A stretch of 64,000 bases of DNA from Limnoperna fortunei (GCA_944474755.1 OX104114.1:85794623-85858622), one strand, 5' to 3'; numbered from the stretch's first letter, positions 21,039-35,800 are shown. The notes: generated by a model from the sequence alone, not told the origin. Program-made: numbers and translations.

Positions 21039-24000
21039 GGTGTAGGACCACCAAATACCGGGAACCAGTCCAGAGGTTGTACGTAAAAGTAGTACTAGTC
21101 AACAGACAGGTTCACTCTTGCATCATATAGAATTTGAACCGCACATGATACCAGAATAAATTTGGTATTTTTGGAAAGCTGAATATTCTAGGAAACTTGA
21201 GGATAAAGTTTTATTGGTTTTAAATGAACATAAAAATGTTGAGAGTCAATTAGGGACAAGCACTATTTTTGGACTGAAATAGAAAGTGAAAGTAGATTTT
21301 TAGACCACGTGGACTTCCGGTTGAGCGTTTTTTCTTATATGCAATGAAACATTTTGTGAAATTTTGACAGAATGTTCAGCCAGTGCATTTTTATAGGGGA
21401 CAGAAGTGTCACTTAATTTGAAACAAAGGTAAATTTTCTAGGATAAGTCAAAATGATCAAATTTTAATATAGCCGAAGAGTAAAAAATCTATGGTGGTCC
21501 TACACCTGAAGAGGCCATAGACAGGTATGTCAAATCCTATTTCTTTTGATAAAAATGGTACTGAAAGAAGGTAAATCACCAAGACTATCATTTTAATTGC
21601 TTATCAGAGCCAAAACCTATAGGGGGGGGTCAAATTTCAGCCTAAATATGGTATTATGTAATATTGTATGAAATTATGGGGTCTGCACTGGTCCGCGCTT
21701 AGTAGAATGTGCTTTAATTTAAATAAACTCCTGTTTTAGGTATTGGATGTAATGAAAGGGTCAAAATGTATAAAACTAGAACTGGTAGACATTCTAGTAT
21801 GCAGAAAAATAGTGTATTTAAGATGAATTTGTCAATTTTACACCTGCGGCTTAAGTCGGTTACATTGCTGGCATGGGTTAATACTAAAATTATTTATTTT
21901 CTAATCTGATGCTTGCTAGGGGTAAATTTGTTAGTAAACTAGTAACCATATGCAGTAATTGTACTTGTTAAGATAATTGGGCCTTGAGATGATGGTACTT
22001 CTGTCAAAAATTCCTTAAACATGAGCAGTAATGGGAAATTGGCCAATTTTTGCAATTTCATACCAAAGCAAGATATAATTTTGTTTCTTTGTATGCCAGT
22101 TTGAACTTTAGTGGGTTTTTTTTAGTAAGCAATGTTCATTTAACTATTAAGCTTAATGGAATAGTGAACGCATTTAATGAAATTCATAAAATTTTAGTCT
22201 CAGTTTAGAAACTATTAATGTACACCTCCAAAATATAGTACAACTGAATATCAATAAATTTAAATTTGAACTCAAAAACTTTCTCAGGATGTACTAGGTG
22301 CATAATTAGGACAGTTTCATACTATTTTTCTTAATTGAAATGTATCCAAGAGATAAAAGTCTTATCCCAACAGTCTGAAGGTACTAAGTATCTCACTTTG
22401 TAAAAAGGGGGGGGGGGGTGTGAAATTAACTAAAAAAGATGCAAAATTTATGATAAAATTATGTAATTAATGCCTTTTTATGTGTGAAATAAGTCCATTT
22501 GTGTTGGATGTATATTGCCAAGCTTGCTATTTACATCTGCAACTAAGAAATTGAAAAATTAAGGAATAATGCATTTCTTGATCACCAAGCTAATTTTTCA
22601 TGATAACGCGCATGTGAGGTCTTTGTATGATTTCATGCATTTCTTGAAAACCGCTGAAAGGAATTCAACAAAATTTTAGAATTTGTTTCGACTAACATAA
22701 ATCTAAGACCAGGAAAAATTTTATTTAATTTGTTGAACAAAAACATCTTCTTTAGGTGTAGGACCACCAAATACCGGGAACCAGTCCAGAGGTTGTACGT
22801 AAAAGTAGTACTAGTCAACAGACAGGTTCACTCTTGCATCATATAGAATTTGAACCGCACATGATACCAGAATAAATTTGGTATTTTTGGAAAGCTGAAT
22901 ATTCTAGGAAACTTGAGGATAAAGTTTTATTGGTTTTAAATGAACATAAAAATGTTGAGAGTCAATTAGGGACAAGCACTATTTTTGGACTGAAATAGAA
23001 AGTGAAAGTAGATTTTTAGACCACGTGGACTTCCGGTTGAGCGTTTTTTCTTATATGCAATGAAACATTTTGTGAAATTTTGACAGAATGTTCAGCCAGT
23101 GCATTTTTATAGGGGACAGAAGTGTCACTTAATTTGAAACAAAGGTAAATTTTCTAGGATAAGTCAAAATGATCAAATTTTAATATAGCCGAAGAGTAAA
23201 AAATCTATGGTGGTCCTACACCTGAAGAGGCCATAGACAGGTATGTCAAATCCTATTTCTTTTGATAAAAATGGTACTGAAAGAAGGTAAATCACCAAGA
23301 CTATCATTTTAATTGCTTATCAGAGCCAAAACCTATAGGGGGGGGTCAAATTTCAGCCTAAATATGGTATTATGTAATATTGTATGAAATTATGGGGTCT
23401 GCACTGGTCCGCGCTTAGTAGAATGTGCTTTAATTTAAATAAACTCCTGTTTTAGGTATTGGATGTAATGAAAGGGTCAAAATGTATAAAACTAGAACTG
23501 GTAGACATTCTAGTATGCAGAAAAATAGTGTATTTAAGATGAATTTGTCAATTTTACACCTGCGGCTTAAGTCGGTTACATTGCTGGCATGGGTTAATAC
23601 TAAAATTATTTATTTTCTAATCTGATGCTTGCTAGGGGTAAATTTGTTAGTAAACTAGTAACCATATGCAGTAATTGTACTTGTTAAGATAATTGGGCCT
23701 TGAGATGATGGTACTTCTGTCAAAAATTCCTTAAACATGAGCAGTAATGGGAAATTGGCCAATTTTTGCAATTTCATACCAAAGCAAGATATAATTTTGT
23801 TTCTTTGTATGCCAGTTTGAACTTTAGTGGGTTTTTTTTAGTAAGCAATGTTCATTTAACTATTAAGCTTAATGGAATAGTGAACGCATTTAATGAAATT
23901 CATAAAATTTTAGTCTCAGTTTAGAAACTATTAATGTACACCTCCAAAATATAGTACAACTGAATATCAATAAATTTAAATTTGAACTCAAAAACTTTCT

Positions 24001-24937
24001 CAGGATGTACTAGGTGCATAATTAGGACAGTTTCATACTATTTTTCTTAATTGAAATGTATCCAAGAGATAAAAGTCTTATCCCAACAGTCTGAAGGTAC
24101 TAAGTATCTCACTTTGTAAAAAGGGGGGGGGGGTGTGAAATTAACTAAAAAAGATGCAAAATTTATGATAAAATTATGTAATTAATGCCTTTTTATGTGT
24201 GAAATAAGTCCATTTGTGTTGGATGTATATTGCCAAGCTTGCTATTTACATCTGCAACTAAGAAATTGAAAAATTAAGGAATAATGCATTTCTTGATCAC
24301 CAAGCTAATTTTTCATGATAACGCGCATGTGAGGTCTTTGTATGATTTCATGCATTTCTTGAAAACCGCTGAAAGGAATTCAACAAAATTTTAGAATTTG
24401 TTTCGACTAACATAAATCTAAGACCAGGAAAAATTTTATTTAATTTGTTGAACAAAAACATCTTCTTTAGGTGTAGGACCACCAAATACCGGGAACCAGT
24501 CCAGAGGTTGTACGTAAAAGTAGTACTAGTCAACAGACAGGTTCACTCTTGCATCATATAGAATTTGAACCGCACATGATACCAGAATAAATTTGGTATT
24601 TTTGGAAAGCTGAATATTCTAGGAAACTTGAGGATAAAGTTTTATTGGTTTTAAATGAACATAAAAATGTTGAGAGTCAATTAGGGACAAGCACTATTTT
24701 TGGACTGAAATAGAAAGTGAAAGTAGATTTTTAGACCACGTGGACTTCCGGTTGAGCGTTTTTTCTTATATGCAATGAAACATTTTGTGAAATTTTGACA
24801 GAATGTTCAGCCAGTGCATTTTTATAGGGGACAGAAGTGTCACTTAATTTGAAACAAAGGTAAATTTTCTAGGATAAGTCAAAATGATCAAATTTTAATA
24901 TAGCCGAAGAGTAAAAAATCTATGGTGGTCCTACACC
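21039..24937. repeat. A-B-A-B-A array of ~1.7 kb units with inverted ends
   Basis: Unit A (468 bp) occurs at 21039-21506, 22755-23222 and 24470-24937. Unit B occurs at 21507-22754 and 23223-24469. The copies look identical except for one G in a G run (12 against 11). A begins GGTGTAGGACCACC and ends GGTGGTCCTACACC, so both array ends are inverted copies. The outer ends extend this to TATAGG..CCTATA, and TATA could also be a target duplication. A can be read as a TG..CA-bounded LTR-like repeat flanking a non-coding interior, or as a MITE caught in a tandem duplication. No coding region was found. Identical short frames at 22633-22818 and 24348-24533 merely reflect the repeat. Confidence 0.93.
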
Positions 24938-26449
24938 TATACTGTGATCAGGACTAATATGACATTGCCCCGGAAATAAATTTTTAAATGTAAAGGAGGA
25001 CTGTATCCGGTACAAATTTACGGACGTAATTAATCGTTAATTGCTAATTATTTAAAGCAATAATTGCTCTAAAAATTAAATATTTTGCATATGCAACATT
25101 AACTGCATGTAACCTTATAAGGGTTAATACTGCGCTATTTCTTTTTGTGATGCGCGCTTAAAAAATGGGTCTATAAATTTAGAAGTATAGATATCATATG
25201 CAACTATTACTGTCATAATTAGGTTCGATAACTCTGTTTATCAATGAACGACTGTTGTGTATCATTAACACTAAAATTTTATAATATATCAAATTGCTGT
25301 TATTAATAATAAAATTATTGTATGTTTTTTAAACATATTATTAATAATTTGACAATTTTTTTCATTTTTTATATATACTATTATTTTTTATCTTTATCAT
25401 TTTAATATGGAGTTCCTCGTTTATTGTTGTTTCCCCGTGGCATTATTATTATTTTATACTCAAAAACTACTCCTATAGTTCATAATTTAATAAAACTATT
25501 AATGAATTATGGTTACCTAATAAACTTTTATGACAGATGTGTTATTTAGAACACCTTTAATGTATTGAAATTTAACCCATGCTGTGTCTTCCTGATGAAG
25601 CTTGTACTGTCATAAACTTGTATTCTCTCTACAGGATGTTTATAGAACAGCTTATTCCTCAAAACTTGAATTTTGACTACCTTTATGACTGACCAAATTC
25701 GACCAAAATGGGGATATTTTTGTAATTATCTTTTACATTAATACTTTATAAATGTTTATCACAAAGTTCTTTGCCACATTTTCAATTCAAGACAATGCAA
25801 TTGCAGTTAGGTTTTTTCTAAAGACAGTATTTTGTTAGTCAAATACTCTTAAAGTTTTTTTTTTAATTATTAATATATTTTCATCAAAGTTAAACATTTA
25901 ACAAATTTCTGAGATATAATTAAACCATAAAAATGCCACACAACCCTGTCCCTTGTCTGAACCACGTTGTCTGAACTCCGCCATGTTAAAAATTTTAAAA
26001 TGAGCTAATTTCAAATGAAATGGGAAGTATGAAGATCAGAAATTAAAGTGTTACAAATGTGAAAATTAAATACATCAATGCGTCTACTTTTTGTATATAT
26101 GTGCAAAACTATGTTTATACGAACTGTATTTATGCAATTTACGTCAGAAGTGGAGCATATTTGACAATTTCCCATTGAAACAATGTAACCAGAAGGCAAA
26201 AAATAAGGCTTTTTTTCTAACAAAATGGGAAGTATTTTGCAATTAATATAAACTGATAAAATTCATATCATTCGAAAGATAAGAGACTGTAGAACTGGAA
26301 ACAATGTGCAAAACATATATATTTTATTTATTTAACAAGATATCGGCGTTTTTTTTTAAATCGTCCCATTTATTTTCTATTGAGTTGAAAATATTATATG
26401 GCTGACAAAAATACGTCACAGAAGTCACGTGATGTCGCTAATAGTTGTA
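24938..26449. other. No gene seen
   Basis: Very A/T-rich. Short open frames only, with no repeats recognised. Confidence 0.4.
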
Positions 26450-27990
26450 TATGTTTATTTGTACAATGAACAAACAAGATCGGACACAAGTAATACAAAC
26501 TTATGAAGTCTTCACCGTTTAAAATATGATACAAGTAATATATGGACATGGTGACATAACATGAATTACATTCAATTATACAAAAAATAAAGAAAGAATC
26601 AATTATACAAAAACAAAGAAAGAATAATCAGAACAAAGACAGGAAAAGGATAAGGAAAGAAAGGCTTGTAGAAGAATTGATGACGCTTCGTGTGTTGTCG
26701 CTAGATGATATGGTTACTCTTTTAAACAACAAGGAATCGTTTAGATTTCTTTATAAATTCATAAACATTAGTAAATATCATTTCATTTTCGTATTGTGAA
26801 AGTTAATTGCTGCCATTTATTAAGAGATTTAAGTTGACTGCTGTATTGTTTGGTAACCAGTTTAAGCCGGTAAATAAGTCTCTTCTCAGATCCGTATACT
26901 GTGTACATTCAAAGAAAAAAATGATACTGGGTTTCTTGGCTGTTGCCACATTTACAGGAAGGATTTGATATAATGTTAACAGTGTACAAATCATAGTTTA
27001 GAAAGGACACATTATATCTCATCTGAGTTAGTATAATATTTAGTTTTCTTGGGCCAAAATAGTAATGAGGAGGTACATTGTTTTTAACACTGTTACATTT
27101 AAGAATGGATTTAAATTTTGAAACTGAATCTACATTTCTTATAGATGAGTCTAAGTTGTTCCATTCACGTATTGTAGAGGGAATAAAGGAATCAATAGTT
27201 AGAGATAATCTACAGAATGGAACAATAATGTCTTCTCCGTTTCTTAGAGAATAGTCAGTTATACTTTGAATTGAGGGGGGAATAAGTTCACATAAGTATG
27301 GAGGGGCAATCTTTTGGCTAATATTATAAAACATTTGAAGTTTTCTTCTATTCCTTCTATCTTTTAAAGTCGCCCACCCTACTTCATAATAAATTCTTTC
27401 GGTTTTAGTAAATAGGGGTAACCCTGTAACAATTCTAGCTGCCTCTAACTGAATTCGTTCTAGTTTATTTGTATAAAGTGTACCACAATTGTCCCAAACT
27501 TCACATGCATATTCTAAAAGTGGTCTTATATACACCAAATATAATGTTTCTAGAGTCCTTCTACTAATTTGAAATTTTATCTTCCTCATAATATTGAGAT
27601 GACGGGCAGCACTTGATAAAATGTTATCTATATGCGAATTCCATTTTCCATCACAACTGAAAGTAACTCCTAGATGTTTATGGGTATTTACTACGGGTAT
27701 ATCTTGGTCATTCAAACTGAATTCTAGATTGGGGGGTTCTATATTAGAAATCATTAAGACTTCAGTTTTATTTGGATTAAAAGTCATCAGCCATTTTTTG
27801 GACCATAGATCTAACTCTTTTAAATCATGATCAATGACATACTTGATCTGTTGTGGGTCATAGTGGGAATAACCGAACGATGTATCGTCAGCAAATAGTC
27901 TCGTGAGGGATATGAGATTTTCTGATATGTTAATAAACAAAATAAATAGTAACGGTCCAAGTACAGATCTTTGGGGGACCGGCTGAAAGA
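26450..27990 (-). mobile_element. 5'-truncated non-LTR retrotransposon (Jockey/CR1-like RT)
   Basis: The minus strand from about 27985 to 26915 reads as one frame. It starts at the RT motif VPQRSVLGPLLFILFI, followed by the catalytic box RLFADDTS, KHLGVTFS, the RT thumb and a long C-terminal region. The C-terminal zinc-like motif (CKCG then ECTQY) is interrupted by a frameshift near 26915 at an A/T homopolymer. The last part, DLRRDLFTGLNWLP, continues in another frame to 26803. About 350 bases of 3' UTR with a duplicated 27-base repeat (26570-26630) follow. The truncation lies inside the RT domain, so the copy is dead on arrival. Assignment to Jockey or CR1 is a judgement from motif style. 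Confidence 0.88.
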
Positions 27991-28049
27991 CTGCAAAGAG
28001 GAGATGAAGCATTTTTAATTATAACTTTTTGTTGTTTTCCATTTATCGT

Positions 28050-28142
28050 ATTAGTCGAGTTTGACAGGAACGTTATCTTATTAGTCGAGTTTGACAGGAA
28101 CGTTATCTTATTAGTCGAGTTTGACAGGAACGTTATCGTATT
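28050..28142. repeat. 30-bp tandem repeat, three units
   Basis: TTAGTCGAGTTTGACAGGAA then CGTTATCTTA repeats three times at the truncated 5' edge of the retrotransposon fragment. Confidence 0.9.
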
Positions 28143-28194
28143 AGTCAAAATTACTTCACTTAGTCATTAAAATGTTAAAATAATATTTAGTTAA

Positions 28195-29486
28195 AATTAC
28201 TAGAAGTGCAAGTCATAAAAAGACACAACAAATTTTAAAATGTGTGCGGTAAACAATTGGTTTTCGGGTTTTTAAATTAAACCAATAAACTGTGCAAAAA
28301 CTGAAACATGTAATACCAAAACCATAATAAATTTAACTTTATTTTAATTTTTTTTTATTTAACACACAAATAACACAAGGCGAGTAGGTAGTGAAGCGGA
28401 GGAACCGTTACCATAATAACACATGGCGAGCAGAGGCGAGTAGGTAGTGAAGCGGAGGAACTGTTACCATAATGACACATGGCGAGCAGAGGCGAGTAGG
28501 TAGTGAAGCGAAGGAACCGTTACCATAATAACACATGGCGAGCAGAGGCGAGTAGGTAGTGAAGCGAAGGAACTGTTACCATAATGACACATGGCGAGCA
28601 GAGGCGAGTAGGTAGTGAAGCGGAGGAACCGTTACCATAATGACACATGGCGAGCAGGTGTTGAAACGAAATAACCTGTAACCATAACGAGACAAGAAGA
28701 GAAGGTATTGTAGCAAAAAGGCCAGTTAGAATAAAGAAAAAACCTATCATAAACATCATGCTTTACATATTTACAAATGTCAGTTATCTATAATTTCCAT
28801 TATGGACCAGGCTGGTATATTAATGTATTATTAAAATTGGTATTTTAAAAGGCGTAAAATATTTTAAATTCATTACTATAGATCTATTGATTTGTTACAG
28901 AGACAGTATAAATATTTTATACCAAAATTAAATTAATTCGTTTTAATTGCTTTTTTAATTGTTTGATACTGTGTGACCTCTAAAATGTATTTCTCTTGAG
29001 AAATACTGCAATTGTTATCTTTTGTTCAGAAGGCAAGCTTACGTCAAAATAAAACGGTTTAATTCATAGAGCATTTAAAATCAAGTACTAATAAATAATC
29101 ATGTTCTACACAACGAGAGTCAGTAATCGCAAAACATATTTTAAAAATGGGTTTATACCAATTTAAGTTACCCATGGGCATAACAAAATACTAGGGTTTG
29201 TAATTCAGAAGGTAATTAAAGTATGAAATATTAAACGAAATTTCACCTGGTGATAGTCTTTGTTCCGTATCGGATTTCTGATCAAGCGTAAATTGGAAAA
29301 AGTTGCAGCAGTATATAAATTTGGTCTTTAGAAGAGAATGATATAATCTTTGTAATATTACAAGAAAACTGTGACAATACGATACAATTGTTCTATCAAG
29401 GCGGATTAATAATTTCATGTAGTACTCACGTTGGTGGGGACTAAAATTGGAATATATACATATACATTCAGTTTACACGCGTAAAA
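28195..29486 (+). promoter_or_regulatory. 5' flank and promoter of the lectin gene
   Basis: A TATA box lies at 29312-29319 (GCAGCAGTATATAAATTTGG), about 170 bases before the start codon. It is kept almost base for base at 3820-3840 in the decayed copy, while the surroundings have drifted. That conservation supports a core promoter. No specific factor site could be assigned. Confidence 0.65.
28376..28680. repeat. 56-bp tandem repeat, about five units
   Basis: GGCGAGTAGGTAGTGAAGCG and GAGGAACCGTTACCATAATA recur every 56 bases, about 630 bases upstream of the lectin gene TATA box. The open frame through it is caused by the repeat. Confidence 0.9.
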
Positions 29487-29825
29487 ATGGCTGTGTTTTT
29501 AATACTAGTACTTCTGTTTGTCCAGAATTTTACATTTACCTTAGCCAACGTTTGCGATGTCAATGATTTAGATTGCCTACATCCGAATATCAACAGTTTA
29601 GGAACCATCACATTTGGAAAATGCAATGTTGATCACGTTTTACGTCGGGTGGAGCCAACTACCATCTTGGAGTGTATTAAAAAATGCCTAAAGACCGCAA
29701 ACTGTACCTCAGTCAACTATAGACAACCATGGAACATATGTGATATAAATGGTGGTATTATAGAAAGTAGTGACCTTGTTGATGAATTCGGTTGTTTGTT
29801 TAGCTACATTTCTGATTGGCCACCG
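29487..29825 (+). CDS. Lectin gene exon 1: signal peptide and PAN/apple-like domain
   Basis: The start codon is the first ATG of an open frame beginning [14 protein letters not shown]. 113 codons end in phase 0 at donor GTATGG. Six or more cysteines in the spacing [23 protein letters not shown] suggest a PAN/apple fold; this call is from pattern only. Confidence 0.88.
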
Positions 29826-32800
29826 GTATGGTTTTTTAATTGTGTTTTTGGTATGGTTGATACATGTATTTGATTATTTCTTTGTCCGGAAATTATTATT
29901 TTAGCTATATTTAGACATTAGCAGATCACAGTCGCTTCGAAGATTTAAGATGAATATTAGTATAGATAAGTATTCATGCACATTAGACTGTGGTTTTTAT
30001 TCGTATTGCTGTGCTGTGTTAACACTGGTCGGTGTTAATTTACGCCATGTGTTAACACCAGGGTAACCAGATAGGATATCATTTTCTAGATCCAACAAAT
30101 CAAAAGTGTTTTAGCTTTTTTTAATAATAATTAAACATCTATGAAACCTGTATTTATTAATACGTGCGTTAGACAAGCGTTTTACCATTTGTTGTTTAAT
30201 TACTCGACGCATATAATAAATATATAATAAATGTTCAGCATTTAAAAGTGAAAGTTCAACGGTTATATCAAATGCATGCATTAGGTAAGTACGCTTTGTA
30301 AACATTTCATTTTTGTAAAGCAGCAAAGTAATGACAGTTTTTTCAACTTCAATGTAAACACCGTTATGTTAATTACTTGCGATTCCCTCTTAACATCGAA
30401 TTCAACAGAGTGGCATTGGGGGAAAAAAACTTACCAATTGACGCATTAGACGCGAGTTTCCATAGGTTATTTTTTTTAGCAGGAATGTAGAAAGACTAAA
30501 TTATAAAACCAAATAAACCCAATCCCCGTCATAACAGACTGTTTATAACAAGCCATATATAAACTCAAGAGTTATCAACCCTTTTGCTCTTATGGCTCAA
30601 CGTTGAACAGCAGAAAAAATACGACACAAAAAGATTAATCCATTTATAATTTAACAGGAAGTACAATTTGCCGCGTGTAAAAGAGCGTTAACTATACTTC
30701 GAATTTCTTGTCGTTTTGAAAGCTGCTGTCTACCGACGGGGAAACACTATTGTTTATATTTGCAGATTTACATTAATAAAAATAAACAAATCCTCGTCTA
30801 TCTTAGGAAATATATTCCATTGTTGTTAACAAGTTTTTTTGTGACAAACGCGTAAATGAATCAGATCGGAAAACAAGTTCGTTTTCAATCGGAACATCTG
30901 TTGGTCATAATTTGAAGTGTGCCAAGTTAGCCAATTTTTTTCGCATTCCTTTTTTAATCCATTATGTCACCATACTGCAGACAACGTGTTTAATACTTAA
31001 ACAGTTTCTACGTAGTATTACGTCAAAAAATTTAATAGTCAAATGTCTTAGTGGACAATTTACAAGTTTTTTTTAATCCCTTAAATGTCAATTCAGAAAT
31101 GAAATAGATACAACTACACTATCAAATAAACAAAATGTTATTTGTAGTCTCTAGCTGGTGTCTGTGCAGAACACACTTGTAAACTAGGTCATGTTTGCTA
31201 TGGTAAGGACGCAGACGGAAATTTCATGTGCAGTTTCGAATGTAAGTATTTGTGTTCAATAAAAAGACAACAGAGATTTTATATTTATCGTAATTTAGAG
31301 TTAGAGGTCCCATTGTAACTAAACATAGTCTAGCCAACGTTCGCAGTAATCAGAGATCATTATTTGTTGGTGTCACTCTCTACAAGTAATAGTTCATTTT
31401 TGTAACCTCATTAAGAGTGACCGATCAGTAGTGGTGAGCTTCAAGATTAAATATTTTACCCTCTGCATTCTGCTCTTTTACTGTAATAATCAGACAAATG
31501 CTTTAAAGAAATGAACAAGTCAGAATGAGTAACGACAGAAAGTGAGGGAACACACGGAGCTGCCTATCGTGTCCAGAAACTGAGGGAACACACGGAGCTG
31601 CCTATCGTGTCCTTAGATTTTGAATATGAGATTAGTTTTGAGTGGTTATCAGTCATTTGTTGTCCTGCTATGGTTATTTTGGACGTTTTGGTTTGTTGGT
31701 TTGTTTCACGCCAATTATAATTTTTAAACTATACCATGACGTTATATTTGATAAAGGAAGCTGGAGTATCTGGGGATAATCCTCGACCTTCGGAAGGAAA
31801 ACTGGCAATCCTTGCAAAGTAAGCATGGAGTCTGTCATATCATGTCTAATAAGACTCGAACCGCAACCTCAGTGATGACATCTACGTGATATTTAGAATA
31901 TGACTACGTTAACCACTGGCAAGCTAGGCAGATATACCTCAATAATTTACTTTTTGGTATAACTATCCAAATGTCTATAGACAAGACAAGACAATTTAAA
32001 CCAATCATGGTGACAAATACCGAGCAAATCAATCTAAATGTAAAATCATCATAAAAAAACATATCAAATTAAGGCATTATTAAAAAAGTGATTTTTAATT
32101 AGCACAATATGGAACAATAGATAAAATAAAGTAATAAACTAAATATAATGATAATGATGACGTTAACAATATGTAAACAAAACAAAATAATTCCACTGTC
32201 TACTATGGAACGCCATGACTGTCTTATGTTGGTATGCTTTTTTATATGCTGTGGTTTTGTTATTATATGCTGTGGTTCTGTAATTATATGCTGTGGTTTT
32301 GTTATTATATGCTGTGGTTCCGTTATTATATGCTGTGGTTCTGTTATTATATGCTGTGGTTTCATTATTATATGCTGTGGTTCCGTTATTATATGCTGTG
32401 GTTTTGTTATTATATGCTGTGGATCTGTTATTATATGCTGTGGTTCCGTAATTATATGCGATTCCGGAATTTAAATAATCCGGAGTTTTTTTTTGTTTTA
32501 CACTTATCGACTGAAAAAATAGTGGGTTCGATTGGAGATTTGTTGAAAGAGCTTAATCCCTTATTCAATTAGGAAAATTCCTAATTTATCTCTAAAAACC
32601 CCTTCTTTAAAAAAAATACTCCCTAAAAATGCCCTTATTTTTTCACTGATAGTTAATTGAAAGTCTGTACATGCAGGAAAAATCTTGTCAATAACATTTT
32701 ATTATGTTTATTTTCTTGTTCAGTTAAAGTTCATTAAGATAATTTAATTTACATTGTAACATTTATTACATGACTGTAAGTTTAAAAACTAATTATACAC

Positions 32801-35800
32801 CTGCATAAGAGAGGGGAAATATTGGTTTAACTCTGTCCTTTAGTCCGTCTGCAACATGATTTTCATAACAGTTTAATCTGCAATATGCAAGTTTTCTATT
32901 TAAAGTTTAAATCTGTGACTGTTTTCCCATCAATCAACCTTTGCCTTGACTGTATGTTGAGCGACTGCGAATAGGTTTTTGTTGGGTTTTTATTCCACGT
33001 CTACGAAAGTAGAGGGTAATATAGTGTTTGTCGGTCCCACCAGATTTACCTTCAGGTTTAAGTTATTTTACCATGAAGGAAGCTGTATGGTACTATCATG
33101 AGGAAACTTAATACACATATACATCAGGGTATGAACAAATAAAAATCATCCTTAATTTGCACCTGTTTCTTCAACTTCATGGTTTATTAATCACAGTAAA
33201 AGGGAGGGGGTGCTATACTTAGGTTTACTTATAGGTTTAGGTGACTTTTCTATTTAATAGCAGTTCTCCCTAAGCATCAAAGTGTCACGGATTTTTCTAA
33301 TTCTCAGTTAATAAGTTGATATCGACTATTGAACCTCAAAAATAACGCCTGTTTGTTAGTACTGATCACCGTTGCCATGGTAACCGCGGCGGCCATTTGG
33401 GACCATTTCTTATACCATGAAATACCCAATTTTCAAACCCCTATTTTTCAGGAAAAAACAGAACATATTAAATATGACCTTTTTATTGGCTTAATTTAAA
33501 GCCTAAATGACAATATACAAAACAGGTTTAACACTTTACATTTATGTGTAGTCAGAACGAGGCTATCGATTATGTCAATGAATTGAGCATTTTTTAGTGC
33601 AAATTTTGGACAAAGATATTACCATTTTTGCCACTTTTCTGACTCCATTCTTAGAAAATGAACATGGGATAAATTTCTATTGTGAATATGATTTTGTAGG
33701 TATATGAATGATATTCAAAATGTATAAAAATCTTTTTGGGCGAATACATTGTGTCTCGGGAAAATACGGTTAAAGTTGGTTACCGGTGGTGACTATTTAA
33801 AATTTGCCATTGTTATGAAAGAATTATGATATCTTTATGAAACTATATATCCATATACATCAGGACATTGAAATGTGAACATTAAAAAATCATCATAAAA
33901 TTATACTCCGGGCATCAACTTTTTGGTTTGGTGATTGCTGTAAAAAAAGGTTACTGGATAGGGCATTATGTCTTTCAAACTTATTCATGTTATTTATGTC
34001 TCCCCTTCACGGAAGGGAGACATATTGTTTTACCATGAGTTCTTCATCTTATTCTTATTAAGTCGCCCCAAAACGTTGTTTGGGCGACTTATTGTTTTTG
34101 CACCGTTTCTTTCCTTACTTAACCATGAACTTGTTCGACGCATTTTGAAAAAAAACGCTTTGACCAATCAAGAGGTGTGCAATCCATTTTTTAAATTTTC
34201 AAGATGGCCGCCATTTTGTCACTACACTCCTCCCCCCAAAAATTGAACTTTGTCCGATTTGAATAAAATTTCATTTCTAGGCATATTTTGAGGTACTGAT
34301 TACAATGGAATACTATCCAAGGCGATTTTGGGCGACTTCTGTGTTGGCATCCAAACAGAATTTTACCTAGTTCTTCTTTATTCTTAATATTCTTCTCAGC
34401 GAAACCTTATCCGGGCCATAACTTTTTTTCCTTTGACATAGGCCTAATATATTTGGTATGTCGGTAGGTCACTACAAGATGATGTGTCACGTACCAACAT
34501 GGTTGACCTTTGACCTTAAGGTCATTTTTTGATGATATTTTGGACCATAGTCTTGTCCGTGCCTTAACGTTTTTAGTCTTTTGACATAGGCCTTAGATAT
34601 TTGGTATGTATGTATGTCACTACAAGACGATGTGTGGCGTACCAACATGAATTACCTGCCATTTTAGTTGACCTTGACCCTTGGCCTTAAGGTCATTTTC
34701 AATATTATTTTGAACCATTGCCTTGTCCATGTCATAACTGTTTTGTCATTTGACATGGGCTTAAGATATTTAATATGTAGGTAGGTGACCACAAGGCAAT
34801 GTGTGGCATACCAACATGGTTGACTTTTGACCTTGACCTTTGGATTTAATTTTTATGTTATTTTGGGGCATAGCCTTGCCTGGTCTGTAACTTTTTGTGT
34901 TGTAACCTATGCTTCTGGTTAGATCATATGCAGCTGATATGTTATGCATCAACATGAATGACCTAGACCTCAAGGTCAAATTTATTACAAACAAATTCTT
35001 GTCCAAGCAACTTTTTCCCTTTGGTATAGGCCTTAGATATTTGGTATGTAAGTAGGTAAGCACAAGGGGATGTATACCATGCCTCAAGGTATGATCTTAG
35101 ATGACCTTTGACTGACTTTCAATGTCAAATTTCCAACGTTTTGGTTTTTTAACCTTGGACTTATAAATATTTGGTATGTAAGTAGGTCAGCACAAGAGGA
35201 TGTATATCATACCTCAAGATATGAACTTGGATGACCTCAAATTTACAACAGAACATTTTGTGTGCAGGCTATAACTTTTTTTGCCCTTTTGTCTAGGGCT
35301 TAGATGTTTGGTATGTAGATCAGTACAAGATAATGTATACCATACCTCAAGGCATGACCTCAGATGACCTTTGACCTTCAAGGTCAATTTCCAACTTTTT
35401 TTCACCTAGAACTGAGATATTTGGTATGTATGTAAAATTAACAATTTAAATATGAAGGAGGTAACCTAAAACAATTCTAGTTTTGGATCTATTTTTGTAT
35501 TCAAACCTCATATTTTAAGTATGAACTATTTGGTAGGGCATTCTGGTGAGTACACATAACAGTCAAAAAGATTTTTTATGTTATTTTGTTGTTAAACTTG
35601 CTAAGTGAGAAATGTAATAGAAATGTGCTAATGGAACAAATGTCCATAAAGAGGGCATTTGTGCATATGTGTACAAGGTAATCATTGGAAAACAGACTAC
35701 ATTCTATCACTTTAAGATCTGAACCAATTCGTCTAAAACATTTTTATTTATTACAAATTATGCTCCAAACTTAGCTAGTTGTTTCTTTCAACAATATCCA

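Noticed and set aside
21507..22754. LTR retrotransposon interior
   Set aside because: The A repeats have TG..CA ends, but there is no gag-pol, primer-binding site or polypurine tract beside them. Listed as an array of unknown class.
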